DNA of 64,000 nucleotides from Xanthomonas campestris pv. badrii (GTDB lineage Bacteria; Pseudomonadota; Gammaproteobacteria; Xanthomonadales; Xanthomonadaceae): the NCBI RefSeq assembly GCF_012848175.1, contig NZ_CP051651.1, positions 2,666,001 through 2,730,000 on the forward strand, given 5' to 3'. Under the pieces are notes generated by a model, which saw only the letters and a program-made list of their open reading frames with translations, ran no database searches and had not been told where the DNA came from. Shown piece after piece: positions 39,683 through 48,991 of the stretch. Position 1 is the stretch's first letter. Every line of letters starts with the position of its first letter. The position numbers were made by a program, and so were the translations under genes.

Positions 39683-40588
39683 ATGCTGCTGCGCACCGTT
39701 GCTTCTGCCTGTCTGCTCGCCCTGGTCCTGCCCGCTGCCGCCAACGCGGCCTATCGCAGCCCGCAACAGATACTGGACAGTTCACCGGCCGGCGCATGGC
39801 GCGTGCTCGATCCCGAGCGCACCCTGTATCTGGAGCTGGATGGCGGGCGGGTGATCATCGAGCTGGCGCCGCAGTTTGCGCCCGAACATGTCGCCAATAT
39901 CCGCACGCTGGCGCATGAGCGCTTCTGGGACGGGCTGAGCATCTATCGCTCGCAGGACAATTTCGTGGTGCAGTTCGGCGACCCGGATGGCGAGACGCCG
40001 GGCAAGGCCAAGTCACTGGGATCGGCCAAAACGCATCTGCCGGCCGAATTCGAACGCGCCTCGCAGGGCCTGGACTTCCAGCGTCTGCCCGATAGCGACG
40101 GCTGGGCGCCGCAGGTCGGCTTCGTCGATGGCTTTCCGGTCGGCCGCGATGGCGCCAACGGCAAGACCTGGCTGGCGCACTGCTATGGCACCCTCGGTGC
40201 AGGCCGCAACAACGACGACGACAGCAGCATCGGCGCCGAACTCTACGTGGTCACCGGGCAGTCGCCGCGCCAGCTCGACCGCAATATCACCGTGGTTGGC
40301 CGCGTGGTCAAAGGCATGGAATTGCTGAGCGTGATCCCGCGTGGCCCGGACCCGATGGGCTTTTACGAAGACCCCGCCCAGCGCTCGCCGATCCGCGCGA
40401 TGCGTCTGGCCAGCGAAGTGCCGGTACCCGAACGTACGCCCTTGCAGGTGCTGCGCACCGACAGCCAGACCTTCCGTGATGTGGCCGAAGCCCGCCGCAA
40501 TCGCAAGGACGCTTTCTACAAGCGCCCGGCCGGGCATATCGATCTGTGCAATGTGCCGTTGCCGGTACGGGCGCCGCCTGCCGGCTAG
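39683..40588 (+). CDS. Exported cyclophilin-type peptidyl-prolyl isomerase
   Basis: 301 residues with a Sec signal peptide ([22 protein letters not shown]). The domain contains [29 protein letters not shown] and [20 protein letters not shown], the standard cyclophilin start in which the catalytic Arg/Phe/Gln residues appear ([13 protein letters not shown]). The middle has a larger insertion than E. coli PpiA, and [16 protein letters not shown] closes the fold. It is likely periplasmic and helps fold envelope proteins. The start at 39683 is set by the signal peptide. Confidence 0.82.
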   Translation: MLLRTVASACLLALVLPAAANAAYRSPQQILDSSPAGAWRVLDPERTLYLELDGGRVIIELAPQFAPEHVANIRTLAHERFWDGLSIYRSQDNFVVQFGDPDGETPGKAKSLGSAKTHLPAEFERASQGLDFQRLPDSDGWAPQVGFVDGFPVGRDGANGKTWLAHCYGTLGAGRNNDDDSSIGAELYVVTGQSPRQLDRNITVVGRVVKGMELLSVIPRGPDPMGFYEDPAQRSPIRAMRLASEVPVPERTPLQVLRTDSQTFRDVAEARRNRKDAFYKRPAGHIDLCNVPLPVRAPPAG

Positions 40589-40620
40589 TTCGGGATTGGG
40601 GTTTCGGGATTGGGGATTCG
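40589..40620. repeat. GGGATTG-type heptamer tract
   Basis: Imperfect GGGATTG repeats between the convergent cyclophilin and EamA genes, related to the GATTCCC tracts. Confidence 0.7.
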
Positions 40621-40640
40621 TAAAAGCGGGCGCGCTCGTT

Positions 40641-41528
40641 TTAGCGGGCGCGCTGGCTGAAGGCGACGCTGCCGAGGATCAGCACTGCGGCGACCAGCAT
40701 GGTCCAGGTCAGCGGTTCGCCCAGCAGCGACCATGCCAACAGCGCGCCGAACACCGGCACGAGGTAGGTCACGGTGGATGCACGCGCCGGGCCGATGCGC
40801 TGGATCAGGCGGTAGTACATCAGGAACGCCAGCCCGGTGCAGACCACGCCCAGCGCGGTGGCGCAGGCCCAGGCCACTGCCGGCACCGGCGTGGTCGGCC
40901 ACTGCCACCAGGCCAGCGGTGCCAGCAGCAGCGCACTGCAACCCAGCGTGGACGCCGCCGATGCCGCCGGCGGCAGGTCGCCCATGTGCCGCTTCACCAG
41001 GTTGTAGCCGATGCCGTACAGCAGCGACGCAGTGGCGCCCGCCAGTGCTGCCGGCCCCACGCTCAGCCCTGCCGATTTGCCGGTGGCCAGCACCAGCACG
41101 CCGATGAAGCCCACCAGCAAGGCCAATGCGCGCCGCGTGCCGATCTTTTCGCCGAAGAACAAAAACGCGATCAATGCGGTGAACAACACCGTCATCGCAT
41201 TGCAGATCGCACCGACGGCTGCCGGGGCGTGTTGTGCGCCCCAGGCGAACAGCAGAAACGGCAACGCGGAGTTGAGCACGCCGATTGCCGCCAGCATCGG
41301 CCAGCGCCGCAGCGGGAAGCGCTCGCGTGCCAGCCACAGGAACGGCAGCAACACCAGTGCGCCCAGCGCCAGGCGAATTTCCACCAGCACCACCGTGCCG
41401 AACCTGGGTGCGGCCACGCGCATGAACAGGAACGAGCAGCCCCAGACGATGCCGAGGAACCCCAGCTCCAGCGGCGTACGCCATTCGCGTGCCGCCAGCT
41501 GCGGCTGCGTCGAGGGGTGTGCGCTCAC
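40641..41528 (-). CDS. EamA-family (DMT) transporter
   Basis: 295 residues with ten predicted membrane helices in two EamA halves (LGFLGIVWGCSFLFMRVA at the first, AALAGATASLLYGIGYNLVK at the start of the second). DMT transporters export metabolites such as amino acids; substrate unknown. GTG start at 41528. It is divergent from a LysR-type regulator with about 170 bp between starts, a classical regulator/exporter arrangement. Confidence 0.88.
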   Translation of the reverse strand: MSAHPSTQPQLAAREWRTPLELGFLGIVWGCSFLFMRVAAPRFGTVVLVEIRLALGALVLLPFLWLARERFPLRRWPMLAAIGVLNSALPFLLFAWGAQHAPAAVGAICNAMTVLFTALIAFLFFGEKIGTRRALALLVGFIGVLVLATGKSAGLSVGPAALAGATASLLYGIGYNLVKRHMGDLPPAASAASTLGCSALLLAPLAWWQWPTTPVPAVAWACATALGVVCTGLAFLMYYRLIQRIGPARASTVTYLVPVFGALLAWSLLGEPLTWTMLVAAVLILGSVAFSQRAR

Positions 41529-41698
41529 GGGCAGGCTCCTGCGACGCGCCGCAGTGCGCTGAAACGGCAGGCAACGACATCCGGCAGGCAGGTGGACATG
41601 GCACGATCATCGCGATGGGATGACGCAGCATCGGCTGCGCCCGCAGGCGCGACAAGCGCGTAGTATCGCAGCCAGCCACAAATCTGACTCATGTCTGG

Positions 41699-42691
41699 AT
41701 GAACCTGCGCCCCACCCTGTTGCCCGCGCTGGGCGTGTTCGCCGCGGCCGCCCGCCACCAGAATTTCGCGCATGCGGCCGAAGAACTGCACCTCACCGCC
41801 AGTGCGGTCAGCCACCATGTGCGCAAGCTGGAAGCGTTGCTCGGCGCGACCCTGTTCCAGCGGCTGCCGCGCGGCGTCAAGCTCACTGCCGAAGGCCGCC
41901 AGCTGGCCAATGCCGCCACCGCCGCACTGGCCGAGATCGCGGCGGTTGCCGGCAACCTGCATCCGCGCGACGAGGCCATCCCGCTGCGCGTCACCACACT
42001 GCGCTCGCTGTCGTATTGCTGGTTGCTGCCGCGGTTGCCGCGCTTCTGCCGCGCGCATCCGCACATCCGCCTGGACCTGCAGTCGGACCCGGCATTCTCG
42101 CGTTTCGAGGAAGGCGGCCCCGAGCTGGGCATTCGCTACGGACAGGGCGCCTGGCCCGGATTGACCTCGCAGCACCTGATGGACGACGAGCTGTTTCCGG
42201 TGGCATCGCCCTCGCTGCCGGAAGTGGCCGCGCTGCGCACCGCCGCGCAGATCGCGCAGCTGCCGCTATTGAGCGACATGTCGCCGCAAGGCTGGCGTGA
42301 CTGGTTCCGCGCCGCGCAGGTGCGCGGCACCACGCTGCCGCCGATGCACACCTTCAACGACAGCACCGACGCCATGCGCGCGGCGGTCTACGGCCTGGGC
42401 GCGGTCCTGGCACGCAAGCACATCGCCCAGCCCTACCTGCAGCGCTACGAGCTGGTGCGCCTGCCCGGGCCCACGCTCAAGGCGCGCTACGCCTATTACA
42501 TCGTGCACCCCAGCCACCGCGCGCCCAGCCCCGCCGCTGCGGTGTTCATCGACTGGCTCAAACGCGAAGCCCTGGACGAGCGCACGCCGATGCCGGCGCT
42601 GCCCGCCGAGCTGGTGACATTGCCGCCGAGCGACGGCGTGCGGGAGCTGCGGGGGCGTCGGAATACGCGCAAGGCACTGGCAGCAGATTGA
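41699..42691 (+). CDS. LysR-type transcriptional regulator (GcvA-like)
   Basis: 330 residues. The N-terminal winged helix-turn-helix (about 5-65) includes ALGVFAAAARHQNFAHAAEE, LHLTASAVSHHVRKLEALLG and LFQRLPRGVKLTAEGRQL. The effector domain has GIRYGQGAWPGLTSQHLMDD and DAMRAAVYGLGAVLARK, resembling the GcvA group. It probably controls the divergent EamA transporter gene. No obvious T-N11-A site was identified in the shared 170-bp spacer. The C-terminal 20 residues are Arg rich. Confidence 0.9.
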   Translation: MNLRPTLLPALGVFAAAARHQNFAHAAEELHLTASAVSHHVRKLEALLGATLFQRLPRGVKLTAEGRQLANAATAALAEIAAVAGNLHPRDEAIPLRVTTLRSLSYCWLLPRLPRFCRAHPHIRLDLQSDPAFSRFEEGGPELGIRYGQGAWPGLTSQHLMDDELFPVASPSLPEVAALRTAAQIAQLPLLSDMSPQGWRDWFRAAQVRGTTLPPMHTFNDSTDAMRAAVYGLGAVLARKHIAQPYLQRYELVRLPGPTLKARYAYYIVHPSHRAPSPAAAVFIDWLKREALDERTPMPALPAELVTLPPSDGVRELRGRRNTRKALAAD

Positions 42692-42710
42692 AGCCTGGTG
42701 GAATCCGGGT

Positions 42711-42880
42711 AGGCGTGTGGCTTCGCCCGTACCCTCACCCCAACCCCCGCTCCGCACCCCGGCCCGCGCTTGCGGCGCGGGCGCTCCAAGCCACGCGCGC
42801 CAGTGGCGCGCAAGCTGTGCCTTCTCGCCCCGTGGGGAGAGGGGCTTTGCAAGAGAATCGCGCTGCAAGGGGCTTTCCCC
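42711..42880 (+). repeat. Degenerate partial copy of the 204-bp repeat family
   Basis: Contains TGGCTTCGCCCGTACCCTCA, the start of the repeat core, and later GGGGAGAGGGGCTTTGCA. Interrupted by unrelated GC-rich sequence. It abuts the 5' end of the broken DUF2867 locus. Confidence 0.65.
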
Positions 42881-43944
42881 TTCCACTGCCACGCCGGCAA
42901 CCGCGTGTTTACTGCCATCACCGGCAGCGGCGGCGCACAGTTGCGCTTTTCCACCGCCTCGCCGCAGCAGATCGAAGCGGACCCGCATGCGTTCGTGCGC
43001 GCGCTGCGTTATGTGAACCTGCCCGGCGACAGCCTGTTCACCGTGCGCTTCGGCGGCGGCACCTGGCATCAGTTCGCACCGGCGCAGGGCGATGCCATGC
43101 ATTCGGCCTTCTTTGCGTTGTCCTGCCACCCGGACGAAGCCGGCGGCGTACTGAGCGACGCGCAGCAGGCATTGGTCAACCGGGGCCAGGCCACCATCGC
43201 CAGCCTGACCGAGCTGCTGCCGGCCTCGGCTGGAAGCAACGCGCCTGCAGCCGCGCGCGCCGCTGGAGCGGCCGGCTGCGGCAGGCGCTGCCGCGGGTAC
43301 GTCGGCCCGGGTTTGTCGCCACGCGCCTGGGCTTGCCGCAGATCCGCCCGCTGAAGGGCCTGCCTGCCGATGCATTGCTGCACGGCCAGCTCGGCGAGGC
43401 CGTACATTTCCAAGACAGCCACCAGCTGGAGCTGGACACGCGCCAGTTGCGCAGCGACAACCTGCAGGGCGTGCTCTGCGATCTGCTGCAGGCGTTCGTG
43501 GATCAGCCGCCGGGCGGGGTGAGCGGATTGATGCGGCTGCGCAACCTGATGGTCAAGCCGCTGGGGCTGCGTACCTCGCGCCTGGGCTGCCCGGTGTCGT
43601 CCTTGCTCGATCCGTCTGCAAAGCAGCTGTTCGCCGGGCGCTTCCCGGTGCTGGCGCAACGTCGCGATGCCGATGGGCAGCAGGTGCAGGTCGTCCTCGG
43701 CGCCGACGACAAGCATCTGCGTTTTCGTTCCTCGATCGGGTTGCGCCGCATCGGCGAGCATCGCATCGTGCTGACCATGGCCACGCAGGTCAGCTGCCGC
43801 AACTGGCTGGGACGCCTGTACTTGGCCTCCATCCATCACGTGCATCACCACTACATCGTGCCGAGCATGCTGCGCGCCGCAACGCAGCGCCTACTGCATG
43901 CCGAACAGGCGGCAAGCGATGCCTGGCTGGCGCATTCGCCGTGA
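42770..43944 (+). pseudogene. Broken DUF2867-containing locus with a reading-frame change
   Basis: Coding-like sequence shifts frame. From about 42884 to 43250 one frame reads GNRVFTAITGSGGAQLRFST, FVRALRYVNLPGDSLFTVRF, GGTWHQFAP and FFALSCHPDEAGG, a part I do not recognise. From about 43300 to 43944 the next frame reads LLHGQLGEAVHFQDSHQLEL, LMRLRNLMVKPLGLRT, LGADDKHLRFRSSIGLRR and HHHYIVPSMLRAATQRLL, which fits DUF2867. Neither part has a good start: the first begins within repeat-like DNA, and the second lacks ATG or GTG before its core. Either one gene was frameshifted near 43240-43330, or two genes overlap and the second uses a TTG near 43333. Confidence 0.6.
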
Positions 43945-44022
43945 ACGGCTGCGGCGGCGCCATCACCTCGTTTTGTCCTCGCGCTGCCTAGGCTTGGGGT
44001 CCCCAATCCCCAGGACACGTCC

Positions 44023-44316
44023 ATGCCCACTCTTCGCCTGCGTATCACCGGTACCGACGACGACGCGCGCGCCATCGCCAACCTGCTGCAGAGCATCGAA
44101 GGCATCGAGCACGTGGAAGAAGTCGACGACCTGATGCCGCACCTGGACGACGATGATTCCAGCTCGGCCGGCCTCTCCGATGATGAAGGCCCGGGCAGCC
44201 ACGAATTCGAAGTGGATGCCGGCAATGAAGCCACTGCGCAGAAGGTGCGCGACGCAGTGCAGGAACTGGCACTGCAGCTGGATGTGTTCGTCGAATACGA
44301 ATACGACGAAGGCTGA
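44023..44316 (+). CDS. Small acidic conserved protein of unknown function
   Basis: 97 residues. LRLRITGTDDDARAIANLLQSIEGIEHVEEVDDL looks like a beta-alpha-beta ferredoxin-like or BON-like start, followed by an acidic loop (HLDDDDSSSAGLSDDEGPG) and a second beta-alpha-beta half (HEFEVDAGNEATAQKVRDAV, LDVFVEYEYDEG). It has no signal peptide. Reading frame, ATG start and codon use support a real gene; I do not recognise a named family. It is convergent with the DUF4349 gene. Confidence 0.7.
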   Translation: MPTLRLRITGTDDDARAIANLLQSIEGIEHVEEVDDLMPHLDDDDSSSAGLSDDEGPGSHEFEVDAGNEATAQKVRDAVQELALQLDVFVEYEYDEG

Positions 44317-44510
44317 GCATCGCGTCGGGGGCTGCCCAACGCATGCGCGCACCGCTGCGCCGCAGTCGGCGGCAGCCCCTGATCCAATGTTGCCTGCGCC
44401 GCCTGCAAGGTGCAGACGGCGCATCCGTCTCAAGACTCCTGTCTAGCGCAATTGGCCTACTCGACATGACACGTCATCTCGGGGCCACGGAACAGCCGCC
44501 GCATGCGGGT

Positions 44511-45314
44511 TCAGGACATCCTGCGGCGCCGTTGGCGCCAGCGCCAGGCCAGCAGCGCCAGCCAGCCGACCACAGCGGCAACCACGCCCACCGGCAGCAG
44601 CGCCGCCACCGCACGAATCACGAATGCCACGCTGGCCGCGAACACCTGGCCGAACTCGGCTGCCGCCTCGGCGATCTCGCCCTTGCCCTGTTCGCCCCCG
44701 GTGCTGCTGAAATGCAGCGTCAGCAACTGGGTGCGCACGCGACGTTGTTGTTGCGCGGCCTCCTGCTGGGTCTGTTGCGCCTCGGCCTCGATGTCGGCCA
44801 GGCGCTTGGAGACCGCCAGCAGGTCGCCCACCGCCAGATCACGGCGTTGCTGCAGCTCCAGCAGCCGCGCGTGTTCCTTCTGCAGCCGCGCCTGCGCCAG
44901 CCCGGTATCGGCGATCTGCTGGGCCAGATCCTCGGCGCGCGTGCTGCGCGCGGCCACATCGCCGTGCTGGCCGGCCAGTTGCACCATCGGCTCGACGCCC
45001 TCGGGCACCAGTCGCACGCTGACGCTGCCGCCAGGATCGCGCCCGCCGTGCTGCTCCACCGTCAGCAGTGCGCAGGTGCCGTACTGCGCGCTCTGGCAGG
45101 CGCTACGCACCGCGGCGATGCGCTCGCCGATCTGATCGGCAGGCAGTTCGATGCGGACATCGTGTTCATAGGCCAGTGCCGCACCGGATGGTACCGGCGC
45201 CGGCGGTGCCGCAGCGCCGCCATCGGCCGCCATGTCGCCCTGCGGCCGCGCGCAGCCCGCCAGCATCCACCCGATCAGCAACAGCGCCGCATACCGCGGC
45301 AGGCCGCGCCTCAC
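44511..45314 (-). CDS. DUF4349 lipoprotein with coiled coil and C-terminal membrane helix
   Basis: 267 residues from a GTG that overlaps the stop of the upstream GFA gene (GTGA). Lipobox LAGC with Cys21. The periplasmic part has a beta domain (ALAYEHDVRIELPADQIGER, VSVRLVPEGVEPMV), a coiled coil (EDLAQQIADTGLAQARLQKE to about 200) and one C-terminal membrane helix (AALLPVGVVAAVVGWLALLA) with a basic end RQRRRRMS. This is the DUF4349 plan; function unknown. Translational coupling to the GFA gene is likely. Confidence 0.78.
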   Translation of the reverse strand: MRRGLPRYAALLLIGWMLAGCARPQGDMAADGGAAAPPAPVPSGAALAYEHDVRIELPADQIGERIAAVRSACQSAQYGTCALLTVEQHGGRDPGGSVSVRLVPEGVEPMVQLAGQHGDVAARSTRAEDLAQQIADTGLAQARLQKEHARLLELQQRRDLAVGDLLAVSKRLADIEAEAQQTQQEAAQQQRRVRTQLLTLHFSSTGGEQGKGEIAEAAAEFGQVFAASVAFVIRAVAALLPVGVVAAVVGWLALLAWRWRQRRRRMS

Positions 45315-45667
45315 AGGCTGGCTCCATCGACCTTCTGCACGCTGAGCGTGGACAGATCCAGGTCGGGAATGCAGCGCACGTTGACGGCAACATTGGCTTC
45401 CCCGGTCTTGGGGTTGGCGCCCTCGCTGAACGGCGCAATGCCGCACGCTGCGCAGTAGTGGTGCGCAATATGCTGCCGATTGAAGCGGTAGCTGCCCATC
45501 TCCTGCGCGGCCCCGTGCAGCTGCAGCTGCGAGCGCGCACCAAACCACAGCAGCCCGCCGCGACGGCGGCAGAACGAGCAGTTGCAATCGTAGACTTCGG
45601 TGATCGGCGCATCGGTCTCGAGCTCGAACGCGATGCGTCCGCAATGGCAGCTGCCGGCGTACTGCAT
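45311..45667 (-). CDS. GFA (glutathione-dependent formaldehyde-activating-like) protein
   Basis: 118 residues. Zinc-binding cysteines in family order: SCHCG near the start, CNCSFC in the middle and CAACG in the second half, with HHYCAACGIAPFSEG. Many GFA/CENP-V family members do not act on formaldehyde, so only a zinc-dependent lyase-like fold is claimed. Start at ATG 45667, preceded by AAGGAG at 7 bases. The stop overlaps the DUF4349 gene start. Confidence 0.88.
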   Translation of the reverse strand: MQYAGSCHCGRIAFELETDAPITEVYDCNCSFCRRRGGLLWFGARSQLQLHGAAQEMGSYRFNRQHIAHHYCAACGIAPFSEGANPKTGEANVAVNVRCIPDLDLSTLSVQKVDGASL

Positions 45668-45895
45668 GGGTTTGCTCCTTGGAAAACAGTGCGATTGGTA
45701 CATGACTCAGGAACCATGGACCGTTGCCGATGCACCACCGGCCCTGGGTGAGGCCAGCTGCAGTGCCGCTGCGGCAACAGCATGCGGTCGCGCCCGCCTG
45801 ATCGGGTACCGCTCGGTGGCCACTCTAAACCAATGGCGGATGCGAACGGGCGCACAGATGCCTATGCTGGCGGTTTGCTCTGACCAGGATCCACG

Positions 45896-47704
45896 ATGCG
45901 TCAACGCCTGCTTGTCCTCGCCCTGCTTGCCGGCCTCGGTGCCTGCCAGCAACAGCCCCAATCCCCGCGCGCCGATGCCACACCCGCTGCCGGCGCGCAA
46001 GATGCACAGAGCCCGGATGCGCGGTTTGCCGCGCTGTCCAAGCGTGCACTCGACACCTGGATGCAGCTGTCGCCGGTCACTGCCACGCAGACCGGCGACC
46101 ACCGCTTCGATGCGCAGATCGACGACCTCAGCGACGGCGGCCGCCAGCGCAGCCTGGAAGCCAACAAGACCTTGCTGACCGAACTGGACGCGGTCGATGT
46201 CGCCAAGCTCTCGCGCGAGAACCAGGTGGACGCCGCCATCCTGCGCAATCAGCTGCAATCGGAGATCTGGAATACCGAGGTGCTGCAGAGCTGGGCCTGG
46301 GACCCGCAGGTCTATAACGGCCTGGCCGGCAGCGCGTTGTATGGTCTGATGGCGCGCGAGTTCGCGCCGCTGCCCGAGCGCCTGAGCGCCGCTACTCAAC
46401 GCATGGAAAAAATTCCCAGCATCTTTGCGCAGGCGCGTGCCAACCTTGACCCGGCACGCGTACCGAAGATCCATGCAGAGACGGTGGCCAAGCAGAACAA
46501 GGGCATCCTCAGCATCGTCGACACCTTCATCGCGCCCAACATCAGCCAGCTGGGCCCGATCGAAGCGGCGCGCGCGCAAGCGGCCATCGACAACCTGAAG
46601 AAGGCAGTGGCCGAGCAGCAGACCTGGCTGGACACCGTGCTGGTGCCCAACGCCAAGGGCGACTTCCGCATCGGAGCGGAAAAGTACGACCAGAAGCTGA
46701 AGTTCGCGCTGCTGTCGTCGCTGTCGCGTGCCGACATCAAGCAGCGTGCCGAGTCCGAACTCAAGCGCGTGCGGGGCGAGATGTACGGCATTGCGCGCAC
46801 CGTGCTCAAGGACAAGCCCGGCGCTCTCAAGCTGCCCGAATCGCCCAACGACGCGCAGCAGCAGGCCGCGATCGAAGCGGCGCTGGAACTGGCCTATGCC
46901 GACAAGCCGGCGCGCGACAAGGTGGTGGACCAAGCCAAGGCAGCGCTGGCGCAATCGACCGAATTCGTGCGCCAGAAGGATTTGATGACGCTGCCCGATT
47001 CGCCGGTGGACATCATCCTCATGCCGGAATTCCAGCGTGGCGTGGCAGTGGCCTATTGCGATTCGCCCGGCCCGCTGGACAAGAATCTGAAGACCTTCTA
47101 CGCGGTGTCGCCGATTCCTGACGACTGGAACGACAAGCAGGTCGACTCGTTCCTGCGCGAATACAACACCCGCATGATCCACCTGCTGAGCATCCACGAG
47201 GGCACGCCGGGTCATTACCTGGAAGGCTGGCACTCGGCCAAGTTCCCGTCCACGCTGCGTGCGGTGCTGCGTTCGGGCATGTTCGCCGAGGGCTGGGCGG
47301 TGTACACCGAGCGCATGATGCAGGAACAGGGCTATCTGGATAACGACCCGCTGTTCCACCTGGTGCAGTTGAAGTTCTACCTGCGCACCATTGCCAATGC
47401 CATCCTCGACCAGGGCGTGCATGTGGACGGCTGGGATCGCGACAAGGCGATGCATCTGATGACCCACGACACCTTCCAGCAGGAAAGCGAGGCCTCCGGT
47501 AAATGGGTGCGCGCACAGCTGTCGTCGGCGCAGCTGCCGACCTACTTCGTCGGCGTACAGGAGCATCTGGATACGCGCAAGGCGGTGCAGGAGAAGCTGG
47601 GCAAAGACTTCAACCTGAAGGCCTACCACGACAAGATGCTGTCCTATGGTGCGCCGCCGGTGCGCTTTGCGCGCGAACTGATGCTGGATCAGCCGATCGA
47701 GTGA
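45896..47704 (+). CDS. DUF885 family lipoprotein, putative metallopeptidase
   Basis: 602 residues. Lipoprotein signal MRQRLLVLALLAGLGAC with Cys17. The body is the mostly helical DUF885 domain. The zinc-peptidase-like motif HEGTPGH is at 434-440 (HExxPGH), followed about 30 residues later by FAEGWAVYTERMM, which supplies a likely third ligand. Family members are thought to be exported carboxypeptidase-like enzymes. The gene is divergent from the GFA gene (228-bp spacer) and is immediately followed by the tandem repeat array. Confidence 0.88.
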   Translation: MRQRLLVLALLAGLGACQQQPQSPRADATPAAGAQDAQSPDARFAALSKRALDTWMQLSPVTATQTGDHRFDAQIDDLSDGGRQRSLEANKTLLTELDAVDVAKLSRENQVDAAILRNQLQSEIWNTEVLQSWAWDPQVYNGLAGSALYGLMAREFAPLPERLSAATQRMEKIPSIFAQARANLDPARVPKIHAETVAKQNKGILSIVDTFIAPNISQLGPIEAARAQAAIDNLKKAVAEQQTWLDTVLVPNAKGDFRIGAEKYDQKLKFALLSSLSRADIKQRAESELKRVRGEMYGIARTVLKDKPGALKLPESPNDAQQQAAIEAALELAYADKPARDKVVDQAKAALAQSTEFVRQKDLMTLPDSPVDIILMPEFQRGVAVAYCDSPGPLDKNLKTFYAVSPIPDDWNDKQVDSFLREYNTRMIHLLSIHEGTPGHYLEGWHSAKFPSTLRAVLRSGMFAEGWAVYTERMMQEQGYLDNDPLFHLVQLKFYLRTIANAILDQGVHVDGWDRDKAMHLMTHDTFQQESEASGKWVRAQLSSAQLPTYFVGVQEHLDTRKAVQEKLGKDFNLKAYHDKMLSYGAPPVRFARELMLDQPIE

Positions 47705-47710
47705 TGAATC

Positions 47711-48917
47711 CCTTCTCCCATCGGGACATTGTCCTCCTTTATGGAGGAGAAGGTGCCCCGAAGGGGCGGATGAGGGGCGCCCCGCGAAGTTGTCACCGCC
47801 TGCGCGGTCCAACGCGTCGCCACGCGCCTTCAGAAATGACACACCAGTGGCTTCGCCCCGTACCCTCACCCCAACCCCTCTCCCGCAGGAGAGGGGCTTG
47901 CTGCTGCAGGCGAACGAAGGACTGCAGTGCTTCCTTCTCCCGCGCGCGGGAGAAGGTGCCCCGTAGGGGCGGATGAGGGGGCGCCCCGCGAAGTTGTCAC
48001 CGCCTGCGCGGTCCGATGCGCCGCTACACGCCTCCAGAGGACACACCAAGTGGCTTCGCCCCGTACCCTCCCCCCAACCCCTCTCCCGCAGGAGAGGGGC
48101 TTGCTGCTGCAGGCGAACGAAGGACTGCAGTGCTTCCTTCTCCCGCGCGCGGGAGAAGGTGCCCCGCAGGGGCGGATGAGGGGCGCCCCGCGAAGTTGTC
48201 ACCGCCTGCGAGGTCCAACGCGTCGCCACGCGCCTTCAGAAATGACACACCAAGTGGCTTCGCCCCGTACCCTCACCCCAACCCCTCTCCCGCAGGAGAG
48301 GGGCTTGCTGCTGCAGGCGAACGAAGGACTGCAGTGCTTCCTTCTCCCGCGCGCGGGAGAAGGTGCCCCGCAGGGGCGGATGAGGGGCGCCTTGCGAAGT
48401 TGTCACCGCCTGCGAGGTCCAACGCGTCGCCACGCGCCTTCAGAAATGACACACCAAGTGGCTTCGCCCCGTACCCTCACCCCAACCCCTCTCCCGCAGG
48501 AGAGGGGCTTGCTGCTGCAGGCGAACGAAGGACTGCAGTGCTTCCTTCTCCCGCGCGCGGGAGAAGGTGCCCCGCAGGGGCGGATAAGGGGCGCCCCGCG
48601 AAGTTGTCACCGCCTGCGAGGTCCAACGCGTCGCCACGCGCCTTCAGAAATGACACACCAGCTGGCTTCGCCCCGTACCCTCACCCCAACCCCTCTCCCG
48701 CAGGAGAGGGGCTTGCTGCTGCAGGCGAACGAAGGACTGCAGTGCTTCCTTCTCCCGCGCGCGGGAGAAGGTGCCCCGCAGGGGCGGATAAGGGGCGCCC
48801 CGCGAAGTTGTCACCGCCTGCGCGGTCGAACGCATCGCCACGCGTCTCCAGAGAACACACCAAGTGGCTTCGCCCCGTACCCTCACCCCAACCCCTCTCC
48901 CGCAGGAGAGGGGCTTG
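47711..48917 (+). repeat. Tandem array of a 204-bp unit (five full, two partial copies)
   Basis: The marker GAAGTTGTCACCGCCTGCG occurs at 47786, 47990, 48192, 48396, 48600 and 48804, giving periods of 204, 202, 204, 204 and 204. A partial unit precedes and another follows. Each unit has several hairpins: CCCCTCTCC-CGCA-GGAGAGGGG, the palindrome CCTTCTCCCGCG/CGCGGGAGAAGG, and GCCCC-GCA-GGGGC. Units from 48192 onward are almost identical. The period is a multiple of three, so long open frames run through both strands, but I see no start signals or protein-like composition and treat it as non-coding. Confidence 0.92.
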
Positions 48918-48991
48918 CATCATTGCTTTTTGCGTTGGCAGGCGGGGAACGCACACTCCAGTGTCACGCAGCTCTCGCACACAACGTCACC

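Noticed and set aside
45707..48229. 840-codon minus-strand open frame
   Set aside because: It runs through the repeat array and antisense to the DUF885 gene; the repeat period of 204 keeps frames open artificially.
47711..48917. CRISPR array
   Set aside because: Units are long (204 bp) and contiguous with no unique spacers, and no cas genes are nearby.
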